From positions 1,798,001 to 1,862,000 of the forward strand of contig NZ_CP195847.1 of NCBI RefSeq assembly GCF_051513965.1: a stretch of DNA of 64,000 nucleotides. The letters run 5' to 3'. This DNA comes from Paramicrobacterium sp051513965 (GTDB taxonomy: Bacteria; Actinomycetota; Actinomycetes; Actinomycetales; Microbacteriaceae). Position numbers and translations under genes: made by a program. Below the pieces are notes generated by a model that was not told the DNA's origin, did no database searches, and was given only the letters and a program-made list of their open reading frames with translations. Below are positions 7,812 to 15,146 of this stretch, one piece after another (the stretch's first letter is position 1; the number at the start of each line of letters is the position of its first letter).

Positions 7812-8543
7812 ATGAGCAAGCAGACCATCTTCGGGCGCATCGCCCAGCTCGCCCGAGCCAACATCAACGCCATCATCGACGCCGCGGAGGACCCGCAGAA
7901 GATGCTCGACCAGATGGTGCGTGACTACACGAACAACATCGCTGAGGCGGAGAGTGCGATCGCCGAGACGATCGGCAATCTCAGGATGCTGGAGCAAGAC
8001 CACCGCGAGGATCTCGACGCGGCGCGCGACTGGGGCACGAAGGCGCTCGCGGCGAGCACACGAGCCGACACGATGCGCGCCTCCGGTGACGCGGCCGGGG
8101 CCGACAAGTTCGACAACCTCGCCAAGGTCGCCATTCAGCGCCAGATCTCCTCGGAGAAGGAGGCCAAGGCTGCGGAGCCGCAGATCGCCTCGCAGACGCA
8201 GGTGGTCGAGCAGCTGAAGAACGGCCTCAACGGGATGAAGGAGCGACTCGAACAGCTCAAGACCAAGCGCAACGAGCTCGTGGCTCGCCAGAAGACCGCG
8301 GCTGCTCAGCTCAAGGTGAACGACGCTCTCAAGAGCATCGACATCATGGACCCGACGAGCGAGGTCAGCCGCTTCGAAGAGAAGATCCGTCGCGAAGAGG
8401 CGAAGGTGCTCGGGCAGCAGGAGCTTGCTTCGTCGAGCCTCGACGCGCAGTTCGAGGAGCTCGAGGACCTCGGCGAGCTCACCGAGGTCGAAGCGCGTCT
8501 CGCGGCACTGAAGTCGGGCGGATCGTCCTCTCTCGAGGCGTAG
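7812..8543 (+). CDS. PspA/IM30 family protein
   Basis: 243 residues, almost all heptad-like helix, beginning MSKQTIFGRIAQLARANINAIIDAAEDP as in PspA/IM30 proteins. These bind and stabilise stressed membranes and can assemble into ESCRT-III-like oligomers. The typical features are an N-terminal amphipathic helix followed by long Glu/Lys/Arg-rich coiled coils (about residues 25-145 and 155-220). A GAGGACC Shine-Dalgarno precedes the ATG and a strong hairpin follows the stop, so it is probably monocistronic. No PspB/PspC-like partner is adjacent. Confidence 0.92.
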   Translation: MSKQTIFGRIAQLARANINAIIDAAEDPQKMLDQMVRDYTNNIAEAESAIAETIGNLRMLEQDHREDLDAARDWGTKALAASTRADTMRASGDAAGADKFDNLAKVAIQRQISSEKEAKAAEPQIASQTQVVEQLKNGLNGMKERLEQLKTKRNELVARQKTAAAQLKVNDALKSIDIMDPTSEVSRFEEKIRREEAKVLGQQELASSSLDAQFEELEDLGELTEVEARLAALKSGGSSSLEA

Positions 8544-8550
8544 TCGGCGC

Positions 8551-8580
8551 GGCGGGGTCGCACACGATCGCGATCCCGCC
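8551..8580 (+). terminator. Hairpin terminator after pspA-like gene
   Basis: An 11-bp stem (GGCGGGGTCGC with GCGATCCCGCC, one G-T pair) and 8-base loop begin seven bases after the stop codon. There is no T tract, as is common in actinobacteria. Confidence 0.7.
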
Positions 8581-8616
8581 AAGTACGCACTCCTGGGCAG
8601 AGCAGGAGAGGAGACG

Positions 8617-8622
8617 CATACT
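8617..8622 (+). promoter_or_regulatory. Candidate -10 hexamer CATACT for a leaderless arginase-like mRNA
   Basis: CATACT lies exactly six bases before the ATG at 8629, the same spacing and hexamer seen before the siderophore-interacting protein gene at 12202. Confidence 0.5.
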
Positions 8623-8628
8623 GTAGTT

Positions 8629-9453
8629 ATGACGGCTTTCATGGTTGTGCCGCAGTGGCAGGGATCGTCGTCGTCTCGAGCCATGCGCCTCATCGACGGT
8701 GCTGAGGCCATCAGGGGCGATCTTCCCTCGAGCTCGACGATGGACATCGAGGTTCCGGCGGGCGCAGGCGACGCCCTCGGCACGGGAGTCAGCAGGTTCA
8801 GTTCAATCGTCACCGTCCGCGAGCGTATGCGTGAGCGCCTTCAGACCTGCCGTGAGCCGGTCGTCAGCATCGGTGGCGGGTGCGGAATCGAAATCGCGGC
8901 CATCGACCGCGCGATGGAGCGCACAGACGGCGATCTCGCCGTCCTGTGGTTCGACGCCCATCCGGATCTGAACACCCCAGAGACCTCGCCCACAGGGGCG
9001 TTCGACGGCATGGCGCTGCGCGGGGTTCTCGGCGAAGGCCACGAGGTTCTTGCCGCTTCCGCACCGGTGCCGTCGGAACATGTCGTGCTGGGCGGGATCC
9101 GCGCGGTGGATGACCCCGAGGCCGAGTACCTCGACGCATCCGCTCTGACCGCCCTGCAGGCCGATGAGCTCGAGGGTGACCGACTTGCGGAGGCGCTTGC
9201 GGCGACGGGGGCGAAGCACGTCTACGTCCACGTCGATCTCGACGTGCTCGACCCCGCCGACATCGACGGAACCCACTGGGCAGAGCCATTCGGCGTCCCC
9301 CTCGCGTCACTCGTCGAGCTGATTGGTGCGGTTCGACGAGAGCATGTGCTCGCGGGAGCGGGAATCACGGGATTCGCGCCGGCCTCGCTCGCCGCCGCGA
9401 CGGATGATCTGTCGGCGATCTTGAGGGTTCTCGGAGCGCTCACGCGCTCCTGA
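8629..9453 (+). CDS. Arginase/agmatinase family protein (ureohydrolase fold)
   Basis: 274 residues with the binuclear-metal motifs of the ureohydrolase superfamily: DAHPDLN (Asp109, His111, Asp113) and HVDLDVLDP (Asp203, Asp205). The first motif, normally GGDH, reads IGGGCGIE, so Cys85 takes the place of the first histidine ligand and the usual Asp is Gly. The same site is often GGDC in distant family members. It probably acts on a guanidine or formimino compound, but arginine is not assured. No ureide or arginine genes are adjacent. A flavin reductase-like gene follows after 23 bases. Confidence 0.85.
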   Translation: MTAFMVVPQWQGSSSSRAMRLIDGAEAIRGDLPSSSTMDIEVPAGAGDALGTGVSRFSSIVTVRERMRERLQTCREPVVSIGGGCGIEIAAIDRAMERTDGDLAVLWFDAHPDLNTPETSPTGAFDGMALRGVLGEGHEVLAASAPVPSEHVVLGGIRAVDDPEAEYLDASALTALQADELEGDRLAEALAATGAKHVYVHVDLDVLDPADIDGTHWAEPFGVPLASLVELIGAVRREHVLAGAGITGFAPASLAAATDDLSAILRVLGALTRS

Positions 9454-9476
9454 GCACACGCGAAGGAGGAGAGAAG

Positions 9477-10898
9477 ATGGCGGAATACGACGTCATAGTC
9501 ATCGGAGCAGGGCCGGTCGGCGAGAACGTCGCGGATTACGCGACGCGAGCGGGACTGCGGTGCGTCATCATCGAGCGAGAGCTCGTCGGCGGCGAGTGCT
9601 CCTACCGTGCCTGCATTCCCTCGAAGGCGCTTCTGCGGGCGCCCGCAGCGCGGAGCGCCGCTCAGAACGTCGAGGGTGCGGCACAGGCGGTGACAGGCCA
9701 GTTGGATGTGAGCGCGACGCTGGAGCGACGAGACGGCTTCACCGGTCGCGGTGATGACTCCGGCCAGGTCTCGTGGCTCGACGAGGCGGGCATCGACCTG
9801 ATCCGCGGCGACGGGCGACTCGCCGGCGAGCGGCGCGTCGAGGTGACGACGCCGGAGGGCGTGTCAACGCTCGAGGCGGCGGCAGCCGTCGCTATCTGCA
9901 CAGGATCTGCAGCGTTCGTACCTCCGATTCCCGGTCTCGACCGGAACAGGATCTGGACGAGCAGGGACGCAACCGTCACCGAACATGTTCCCGCGTCCCT
10001 CGCCATCATCGGCGGAGGAGTGGTGGCCGCCGAACTTGCAACCGCATTCACGGCGCTCGGCTCCGAGGTCACCGTCATCGCGCGCAGCGGCCTGCTCGGC
10101 GGCCACGAAGACGTCGCCGGACAGGCCGTCGCCGCGCAGCTGGAGAAGGACGGTGCGCGCGTCCTCCGCGGCGAGGTCACAGGGGCAGCGCACGAATCTG
10201 GGCAGACGACCCTCAGCCTCTCCACCGGCGAGGACGTCACTGCGGAGAGGGTGCTCGTTGCGACGGGCCGCACCTCGGGCACCGACGATCTCGGACTCGA
10301 CACGGTCGGCCTGACGCCCGGCGCGTGGATTGACGTCGACGAGACAATGTGTGTGTCCGATGTGCCGGGAAACTGGCTCTACGCGGTCGGCGATGTCAAC
10401 CACCGTGCGCTCCTGACTCACCAGGGCAAATACCAGGCACGCGCCGCAGCCACCGCAATCAGCACCCGTGCCCGCGGCGATGTTCCCGACACCGGACTGT
10501 GGTCGGATGCCGTCGCGACGACGGACTCCGTCGGCGCTCCAGCTGTCGTTTTCAGCAGTCCCGTCGTGGCGGCTGTCGGTCGGACCTCGCAGCAGGCTGC
10601 ACGCGACGGCATCCGCACCCACGTCGTCGATCTCGACCTCGGAAGCATCGCGGGTGCTGCGCTCCACGCAGATGGCTATGCCGGTACGGTGCGAGCCGTG
10701 ATCGACGTGGATCGCCGCATTCTCACGGGGATGACGATCGTCGGCGACGACGTCGAGGAGATGCTCCACGCAGCCACGATCGCGGTGGTCGGCGAAGTGT
10801 CCCTCAACCGCCTGTGGCACGCCGTTCCTGTCTTCCCCACGATGAGCGAGGTGTGGCTGCGGATACTCGAGAAGCTGCGCGCCGAGGGGGTCATGTGA
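9477..10898 (+). CDS. FAD/NAD(P)-dependent disulfide-reductase-like oxidoreductase
   Basis: 473 residues of the class I pyridine nucleotide-disulfide oxidoreductase family: FAD-binding GAGPVGE at 10-16, a redox-cysteine motif GGECSYRACIPSK (Cys41, Cys46), a second dinucleotide fold (AIIGGGVVAAELA) and a C-terminal dimerisation domain. Dihydrolipoyl dehydrogenases and mercuric or mycothione reductases share this plan. However, the usual HPTxSE active-site motif reads FPTMSE (residues 453-458), so the catalytic base is replaced by Phe. A GGAGGAG Shine-Dalgarno precedes the ATG. The disulfide substrate is unknown; it is not in a 2-oxoacid dehydrogenase operon. Confidence 0.88.
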   Translation: MAEYDVIVIGAGPVGENVADYATRAGLRCVIIERELVGGECSYRACIPSKALLRAPAARSAAQNVEGAAQAVTGQLDVSATLERRDGFTGRGDDSGQVSWLDEAGIDLIRGDGRLAGERRVEVTTPEGVSTLEAAAAVAICTGSAAFVPPIPGLDRNRIWTSRDATVTEHVPASLAIIGGGVVAAELATAFTALGSEVTVIARSGLLGGHEDVAGQAVAAQLEKDGARVLRGEVTGAAHESGQTTLSLSTGEDVTAERVLVATGRTSGTDDLGLDTVGLTPGAWIDVDETMCVSDVPGNWLYAVGDVNHRALLTHQGKYQARAAATAISTRARGDVPDTGLWSDAVATTDSVGAPAVVFSSPVVAAVGRTSQQAARDGIRTHVVDLDLGSIAGAALHADGYAGTVRAVIDVDRRILTGMTIVGDDVEEMLHAATIAVVGEVSLNRLWHAVPVFPTMSEVWLRILEKLRAEGVM

Positions 10899-11272
10899 GA
10901 TTCGGCATCCTCACAAACTCACCGATCAGCTATCTCGGCTACCTGTATGCGACCCTCGTGGGCCTGATCTGGGGCTTCATCTGCTCAACGGGACGGGTCG
11001 AGCGTCAGGGCGGCCTGTTCGTCTTCCGCGGGATGCCTCGCTGGACGTTCGGCCGCGGAGGATCGTGCGTGGGTGCGTGCTATCTGACTCGGGATCATGT
11101 GAACCGCGAGGTGCTCGAGCACGAAGCCGTGCACAAACGCCAATGGCAGAAGTACGGGATGCTGTTCCCCGTGCTCTACGCGCTCGCGGGGTTCGACCCG
11201 TATCGGAATCGCTTCGAGATCGAAGCAGGGCTTGAGAAGGGCGGCTATCGGCAGCCTTCCCGATCACGATGA
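10895..11272 (+). CDS. Small membrane-associated HExxH protein, conserved hypothetical
   Basis: 125 residues from a GTG that overlaps the oxidoreductase stop (GTGA), with GAGGGGG four bases upstream. It has one hydrophobic segment at about 11-31 and a HEAVH motif at 76-80 followed 30 residues later by NRFEIEAG (Glu110), a layout compatible with a gluzincin-type zinc site. Similar short actinobacterial proteins are often labelled Fe-S oxidoreductase, which the sequence does not support because it has only three cysteines and no CxxC cluster. The 3' end overlaps the convergent siderophore-interacting gene by nine bases. Confidence 0.75.
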   Translation: MRFGILTNSPISYLGYLYATLVGLIWGFICSTGRVERQGGLFVFRGMPRWTFGRGGSCVGACYLTRDHVNREVLEHEAVHKRQWQKYGMLFPVLYALAGFDPYRNRFEIEAGLEKGGYRQPSRSR

Positions 11273-12202
11273 GGGTTCCGCACGCCCCACTCGCCAGTAC
11301 CCCATGAACGCGACGGCCTTGCGGTCGAGGCCGATCTCAGACACGAGAAATCGACGAAGCGTCTTGACCGCACCGGCTTCTCCAGCGATCCAGGCATACA
11401 TCTCGCCCGCGGCGGGTACGTCGAGCTCAGGAACGTCCCACAGGATCTCCGTGTCGACGTCGACGTCGTCCAGATGTATTGCTGTTGCGTCGGTGACCGA
11501 CCTCACATGCTCGGTCACCCAGCCACGCACATTCTCGATCAGACGGACTCCGTAATCAGCGTCCGGAGTGCGTCGGGGCACCCACGTGATGGAGACACCG
11601 CTGGGGGCATCGAGCGTGACAACGTCATCTGCGGACGGGATCTCGAGGAACACCTGCCCGAGAGCATCGGCGGGAAGACTCTCGATGATCGCGCTGACGG
11701 CTGGAACGGCCGTCTCATCTCCCGCGATGAGCAGGTGCTTGGCGTCGCCCGGGTTCCAGGTCAGCCCAACGCGTCGTGCGCTGCTGCGCGAGTCCGGCCC
11801 GACGACGAGTGCGCGGTCGCCTGCCGCTGCGTGAGACGCCCACCGCGAGGCCGGTCCGGCATCGCCGTGCGCGACGAAGTCGACGTCGAGTTCGCGCTCG
11901 TCCACCCGAATCGCGCGGATCGAGTACGTGCGAAACGGATTGCGCTGGTCGTCGGGGAGCTGCCGCCAGTCGGCATACCACTCGGCACCGCCTGGGAAAT
12001 GGTCGAACTGGCTGTCCGCGAGGGGAAAGACGACCTTGATTCGCTGATCGAGCCCCTCGGTTCCGAAGTTTCGGAGATCATCGCCCGTGAATGTGATCCG
12101 CACGAAATGCGGGCTGAGCCGCCGTACGCGACGCACGCGCAGGTCGAATGTGCTGAAAGCCGGACGGTCGCTCACCACGGGAGCATCGCTTGTCATCGTC
12201 AC
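11264..12202 (-). CDS. Siderophore-interacting protein (ferric-siderophore reductase-like)
   Basis: 312 residues of the ViuB/SIP family: an N-terminal FAD-binding barrel with RTYSIR at about 118-123 and a C-terminal NAD(P)H-binding domain ending in the family's WIAGEAGAVKTLRR pattern. These flavoenzymes reduce ferric siderophores in the cytoplasm to release iron. The GTG at 12200-12202 is preferred over the ATG two codons later because CATACT lies exactly six bases upstream. That hexamer overlaps an IdeR/DtxR-like box, so iron repression is expected. Confidence 0.93.
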   Translation of the reverse strand: MTMTSDAPVVSDRPAFSTFDLRVRRVRRLSPHFVRITFTGDDLRNFGTEGLDQRIKVVFPLADSQFDHFPGGAEWYADWRQLPDDQRNPFRTYSIRAIRVDERELDVDFVAHGDAGPASRWASHAAAGDRALVVGPDSRSSARRVGLTWNPGDAKHLLIAGDETAVPAVSAIIESLPADALGQVFLEIPSADDVVTLDAPSGVSITWVPRRTPDADYGVRLIENVRGWVTEHVRSVTDATAIHLDDVDVDTEILWDVPELDVPAAGEMYAWIAGEAGAVKTLRRFLVSEIGLDRKAVAFMGYWRVGRAEPSS

Positions 12203-12208
12203 CCATCC

Positions 12209-12214
12209 AGTATG
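12209..12214 (-). promoter_or_regulatory. Candidate -10 hexamer CATACT for the siderophore-interacting protein gene
   Basis: Six bases before the GTG start and overlapping the iron box at 12211-12229, so regulator binding would block RNA polymerase. Confidence 0.55.
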
Positions 12215-12229
12215 GTTTGGCTAGCCTAA
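12211..12229 (-). promoter_or_regulatory. IdeR/DtxR-like iron box
   Basis: On the minus strand TTAGGCTAGCCAAACCATA matches 14 of 19 positions of the DtxR/IdeR consensus TTAGGTTAGGCTAACCTAA. It sits eight bases upstream of the start of a siderophore-interacting protein gene. Confidence 0.7.
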
Positions 12230-12262
12230 CTTATGCAAGGGGTGCGGTCCGTCCGCCGGATG

Positions 12263-13081
12263 TCAGTGCTCGTCGGGATCCTGCCCTGTGCGCTCCCCCG
12301 TTTCGAGGGAGGTGAGCGCCGTGCGATCCGCTGAATCCAACTCGAACCCGAAGACGTCGATGTTGGACTCGATGCGCGCAGGAGTGACCGACTTGGGAAT
12401 GACGACATCGCCGCGTTGGAGGTGCCAGCGGATCACCACCTGTGCAGGGGTCACACCGTGTTTTCGAGCGATTTCCGCGAGCACAGGATCATCGAGAACC
12501 CGTCCTCGCGCAAGCGGCGACCAGGCCTCCGTGACGATCCCGTGTGCGGCGTCGTACGCTCGAACGGCGTCCTGCGGCAGCCACGGGTGCATCTCGACCT
12601 GGTTCACGGCCGGCACATGATCGCTCTCCTGGGCCAGCCGTTCGAGATGATGAGGGTGAAAGTTCGAAACGCCGATGGATCGCACGCGACCCTCATCATG
12701 GAGCTTCTCGAGAGCATGCCAGGTCTCGACGTAAAGATCGGCACTCGGCACCGGCCAGTGAATGAGGTAGAGATCGAGGTAGTCGAGCCCGAGCCGCTGC
12801 ATGCTGGCGTCGAATGCGCGAAGCGTGCGGTCGTAGCCATGCTCGGTGTCCCACACCTTGGTCGTCACGAAAATGTCGTCTCGCGGCACGCCGCCTGTTC
12901 GGATGCCCTCGCCGACGCCAACCTCGTTTTTGTAGAGGGCCGCGGTGTCGATGTGCCGATACCCGGCGGCAAGCGCCGTGCGAACAGCATCCGCAGTCAC
13001 GTCCTCCGGGATCTTGTAGACGCCGAACCCGATCTGCGGAATCGAGTGTCCCGAACTGAGCTCGAGTTCCGGCTGCCTCAC
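12263..13081 (-). CDS. Aldo/keto reductase (2,5-diketo-D-gluconate reductase-like)
   Basis: 272 residues of the AKR superfamily, an NADPH-dependent TIM-barrel carbonyl reductase. The catalytic tetrad is intact: Asp45 and Tyr50 in HIDTAALY, Lys75 in FVTTKVW and His108 in LIHWP. The NADPH-binding IPKS motif is present near the C-terminus. Substrate cannot be inferred. It starts ten bases after the stop of the short SIP-domain gene on the same strand, so it is probably transcribed from the same iron-box promoter. Confidence 0.92.
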   Translation of the reverse strand: MRQPELELSSGHSIPQIGFGVYKIPEDVTADAVRTALAAGYRHIDTAALYKNEVGVGEGIRTGGVPRDDIFVTTKVWDTEHGYDRTLRAFDASMQRLGLDYLDLYLIHWPVPSADLYVETWHALEKLHDEGRVRSIGVSNFHPHHLERLAQESDHVPAVNQVEMHPWLPQDAVRAYDAAHGIVTEAWSPLARGRVLDDPVLAEIARKHGVTPAQVVIRWHLQRGDVVIPKSVTPARIESNIDVFGFELDSADRTALTSLETGERTGQDPDEH

Positions 13082-13091
13082 CGTCGGCTCC

Positions 13092-13559
13092 TCACGCCCT
13101 CAACCCGTAGTGCTCCGGAGTGACGATGCAGTCGCCGTCGACCCCGAGGTCGTTGATGAGGTGGTCGTGCACGGTCGAAACCCCGCGGTAGTGGCCGCCG
13201 AGCCAGATATGCGGCTCGTCCGGGGTCTCGTAGAGCATCTCGTCGGCCCAGGCATTGACAGCGCGCATCATGGCTTCGCCGTTGGCACAGGCCGCTCCGG
13301 TGCCGGGGGCTCCCGTACGCGTTGAGCGCGTGAGCCAGGTGACCGTCATGCGGCTCGGGATGTCGAGCGGAACGATGTCCGCCGGCGTCGCCACCTCCAC
13401 GAAGACGCGACCGCGCGCACAGTACGGGATGGCCTGCAGGGCAGCTTCGAGCTCACCGAGGGATGCTTCGTCGGCGGTCAGAAGATAGACGTGTCCGATA
13501 CCGCGCGCTTCACGGCGTGCGTGCGCGCCGGTCGATCGAGTCGAAGTCTGCTTCATCAC
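13092..13559 (-). CDS. Stand-alone SIP-domain protein (NAD(P)H-binding half of a siderophore-interacting protein)
   Basis: 155 residues resembling only the C-terminal domain of siderophore-interacting proteins: an opening VYLLTADEASLGELEAAL, a central VFVEVAT strand, and HIWLGGHYRGVSTVHDHLI near the end, parallel to the WIAGEAG segment of the full-length protein at 11264-12202. The FAD-binding half is missing, with no remnant upstream, so this is a family form rather than a broken gene. GTG at 13557-13559 is chosen because TATACT lies exactly six bases upstream; an ATG follows immediately. An iron box covers the promoter. It may serve as a reductase partner or a siderophore-binding module. 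Confidence 0.82.
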   Translation of the reverse strand: MMKQTSTRSTGAHARREARGIGHVYLLTADEASLGELEAALQAIPYCARGRVFVEVATPADIVPLDIPSRMTVTWLTRSTRTGAPGTGAACANGEAMMRAVNAWADEMLYETPDEPHIWLGGHYRGVSTVHDHLINDLGVDGDCIVTPEHYGLRA

Positions 13560-13563
13560 GTAC

Positions 13564-13582
13564 TTAGTATAGCCACACCTAA
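13564..13582 (-). promoter_or_regulatory. IdeR/DtxR-like iron box
   Basis: TTAGTATAGCCACACCTAA (plus-strand reading) matches 14 of 19 consensus positions. It fully covers the TATACT -10 of the SIP-domain gene and also touches the last bases of the upstream AhpD-like gene. Confidence 0.7.
13566..13571 (-). promoter_or_regulatory. -10 hexamer TATACT for the SIP-domain gene (leaderless)
   Basis: A near-consensus -10 exactly six bases before the GTG and inside the iron box. No clear -35 is visible 17-18 bases upstream. Confidence 0.6.
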
Positions 13583-14046
13583 CTCGCTCGCGGCCTCACC
13601 GCATAGCGCCCCGCGATAGCGATGCGGTTGAACGAGTTGATGGCGACGATCACCCAGAGGAGAGCGGCGTACTGCTCGGGAGAGAACACGCTCAGAGCCT
13701 CGTCGTAGACGTCATCCGGCACCTGTCCGTCGTGCACAAGTGTCACCGCCTCCGTGAGTCGGAGCGCGACCCGCTCGCGCGGAGAGTACACGTCGGCCTC
13801 ACGCCAGGCGGAGAGAACGGCGATGCGCTGCGGGTTCTCCCCCAGGTCGGTCAGCCGACGCTCGTGGACGTCGAGGCAGTACGCGCAGCCGTTGATCTGG
13901 GAGGCTCGAAACTGAACAAGCTCAAGCAGGATGCCGTCGAGGCCTGTGTCTGTCGCAATCCTGCCCGCCGTCACGGAGAGATCGCGAAGCGCCTCATACG
14001 CTTCTCTGTGGGTCCGAGACGGATGAATACGAGATGATTGAGCCAT
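13579..14046 (-). CDS. Carboxymuconolactone decarboxylase / AhpD-like family protein
   Basis: 155 helical residues with the AhpD-type redox motif INGCAYCLDVHERRL: Cys54, Cys57 and His61. AhpD-like proteins use this CxxC-x3-H site as a thiol relay in alkylhydroperoxidase systems, while true carboxymuconolactone decarboxylases lack both cysteines. A thiol peroxidase or reductase role is therefore more likely than aromatic catabolism. It ends just before the iron box and may read through into the SIP-domain gene. Confidence 0.9.
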   Translation of the reverse strand: MAQSSRIHPSRTHREAYEALRDLSVTAGRIATDTGLDGILLELVQFRASQINGCAYCLDVHERRLTDLGENPQRIAVLSAWREADVYSPRERVALRLTEAVTLVHDGQVPDDVYDEALSVFSPEQYAALLWVIVAINSFNRIAIAGRYAVRPRAS

Positions 14047-14183
14047 ACGTCACAACACTAGTCATCTCGCTTCCCTTCCGCGACGCACGATGTGGAGGAA
14101 TGTGACGATGGCGCGCACTGTTGACCCTGTTCGCCACCCGATAATGGACGCAGCACAGCTTCAGACACTCCGAGGAGCCACAC

Positions 14184-15122
14184 ATGACGACCGCATCAGC
14201 GGACGACGAGTTCCGCTTCCGCACGGAGGAAGCCCGTGAGTTCGGCATCCCCGAGCCTCTTCCTGCCATCGAACGCGACACGCTCCGAGATCGAGACGGC
14301 CGTGCGGTCAGCTTTCTCCTCCACGGCACGGGAGCGCCCGCCGTCACGCTCCTTCATGGCGCCGCTCTCAACGCGCACACCTGGGATGCGACGGCTGCCG
14401 CGCTCGGACGCACCTCGATAGCCATCGACCTCCCTGGCCATGGCTCGTCAGAGTGGCGCACCGACGCGGACTACAGGCCGCTGAGCATCGCGACGGCCGT
14501 GTGGTCCGTCCTCGAGCGGACGGGAGCGACCTGTCAGCCCATCGTCGGGCACTCGCTCGGTGGTCTCGCCGCGATCGCGCTGGCCGCGCGTCATCCGGGT
14601 GCCGTGACCGGGCTCGTCCTCGTCGACATCACACCCGACGTCGGCACTGAGCAGGCCTCTCCGATCGAGAGCTTCCTCTCTGGCCCGCAGGACTTCGCGA
14701 GTCGTGATGAGATCGTGGATTACGCCCGCTCGTTCGGGATCGGAGTCTCTCGAGAAGCGGTCGCGCGCGGCGTCGCGCTCAACACTCGCGTGCGTGATGA
14801 CGGGCGCGTGGTGTTTACGCATCATCTCGCCGATCTGAGAGGCACGCTTCCCCGACTCGAGGGCGATCGCGAGGTGCTGTGGCGGATGCTTGAGGCTCTC
14901 GACGTTCCCGTGCTGCTAGTGCGTGCAGCATCCGGTTTCGTCTCCGATGAGATGGCACGAGCTCTTCTCGACCGCGTTGCGCGTGCACGCGTGGCGACGA
15001 CCGAGACCGGGCACAATGTCCAGGAGGACGACCCCGTCGGCCTCGCACGCCTCATCACCCAGTTCCTCGATCAGGCCGGTATGACATCATCGACCGGCGA
15101 ACAGCACACGTCAGGCGCCTGA
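14184..15122 (+). CDS. Alpha/beta hydrolase
   Basis: 312 residues with an alpha/beta hydrolase fold: oxyanion-region LLHGAALN, DLPGHGSSEW, nucleophile Ser124 in VGHSLGG, a late Asp in VPVLLVRAASGF-region topology, and His in ETGHNVQEDDP near residue 287. CGAGGAG lies upstream of the ATG. It is the first gene of a plus-strand run and is 24 bases before the substrate-binding protein of a peptide-type ABC transporter, so it may process the imported compound. The exact ester or amide substrate is unknown. Confidence 0.87.
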   Translation: MTTASADDEFRFRTEEAREFGIPEPLPAIERDTLRDRDGRAVSFLLHGTGAPAVTLLHGAALNAHTWDATAAALGRTSIAIDLPGHGSSEWRTDADYRPLSIATAVWSVLERTGATCQPIVGHSLGGLAAIALAARHPGAVTGLVLVDITPDVGTEQASPIESFLSGPQDFASRDEIVDYARSFGIGVSREAVARGVALNTRVRDDGRVVFTHHLADLRGTLPRLEGDREVLWRMLEALDVPVLLVRAASGFVSDEMARALLDRVARARVATTETGHNVQEDDPVGLARLITQFLDQAGMTSSTGEQHTSGA

Positions 15123-15146
15123 CGTCTCTCGAAAGGATCCCATCGC

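Noticed and set aside
7734..8813. 359-codon minus-strand open frame across pspA and the arginase-like gene
   Set aside because: Covers two supported plus-strand genes and a terminator; Leu/Arg-rich without motifs.
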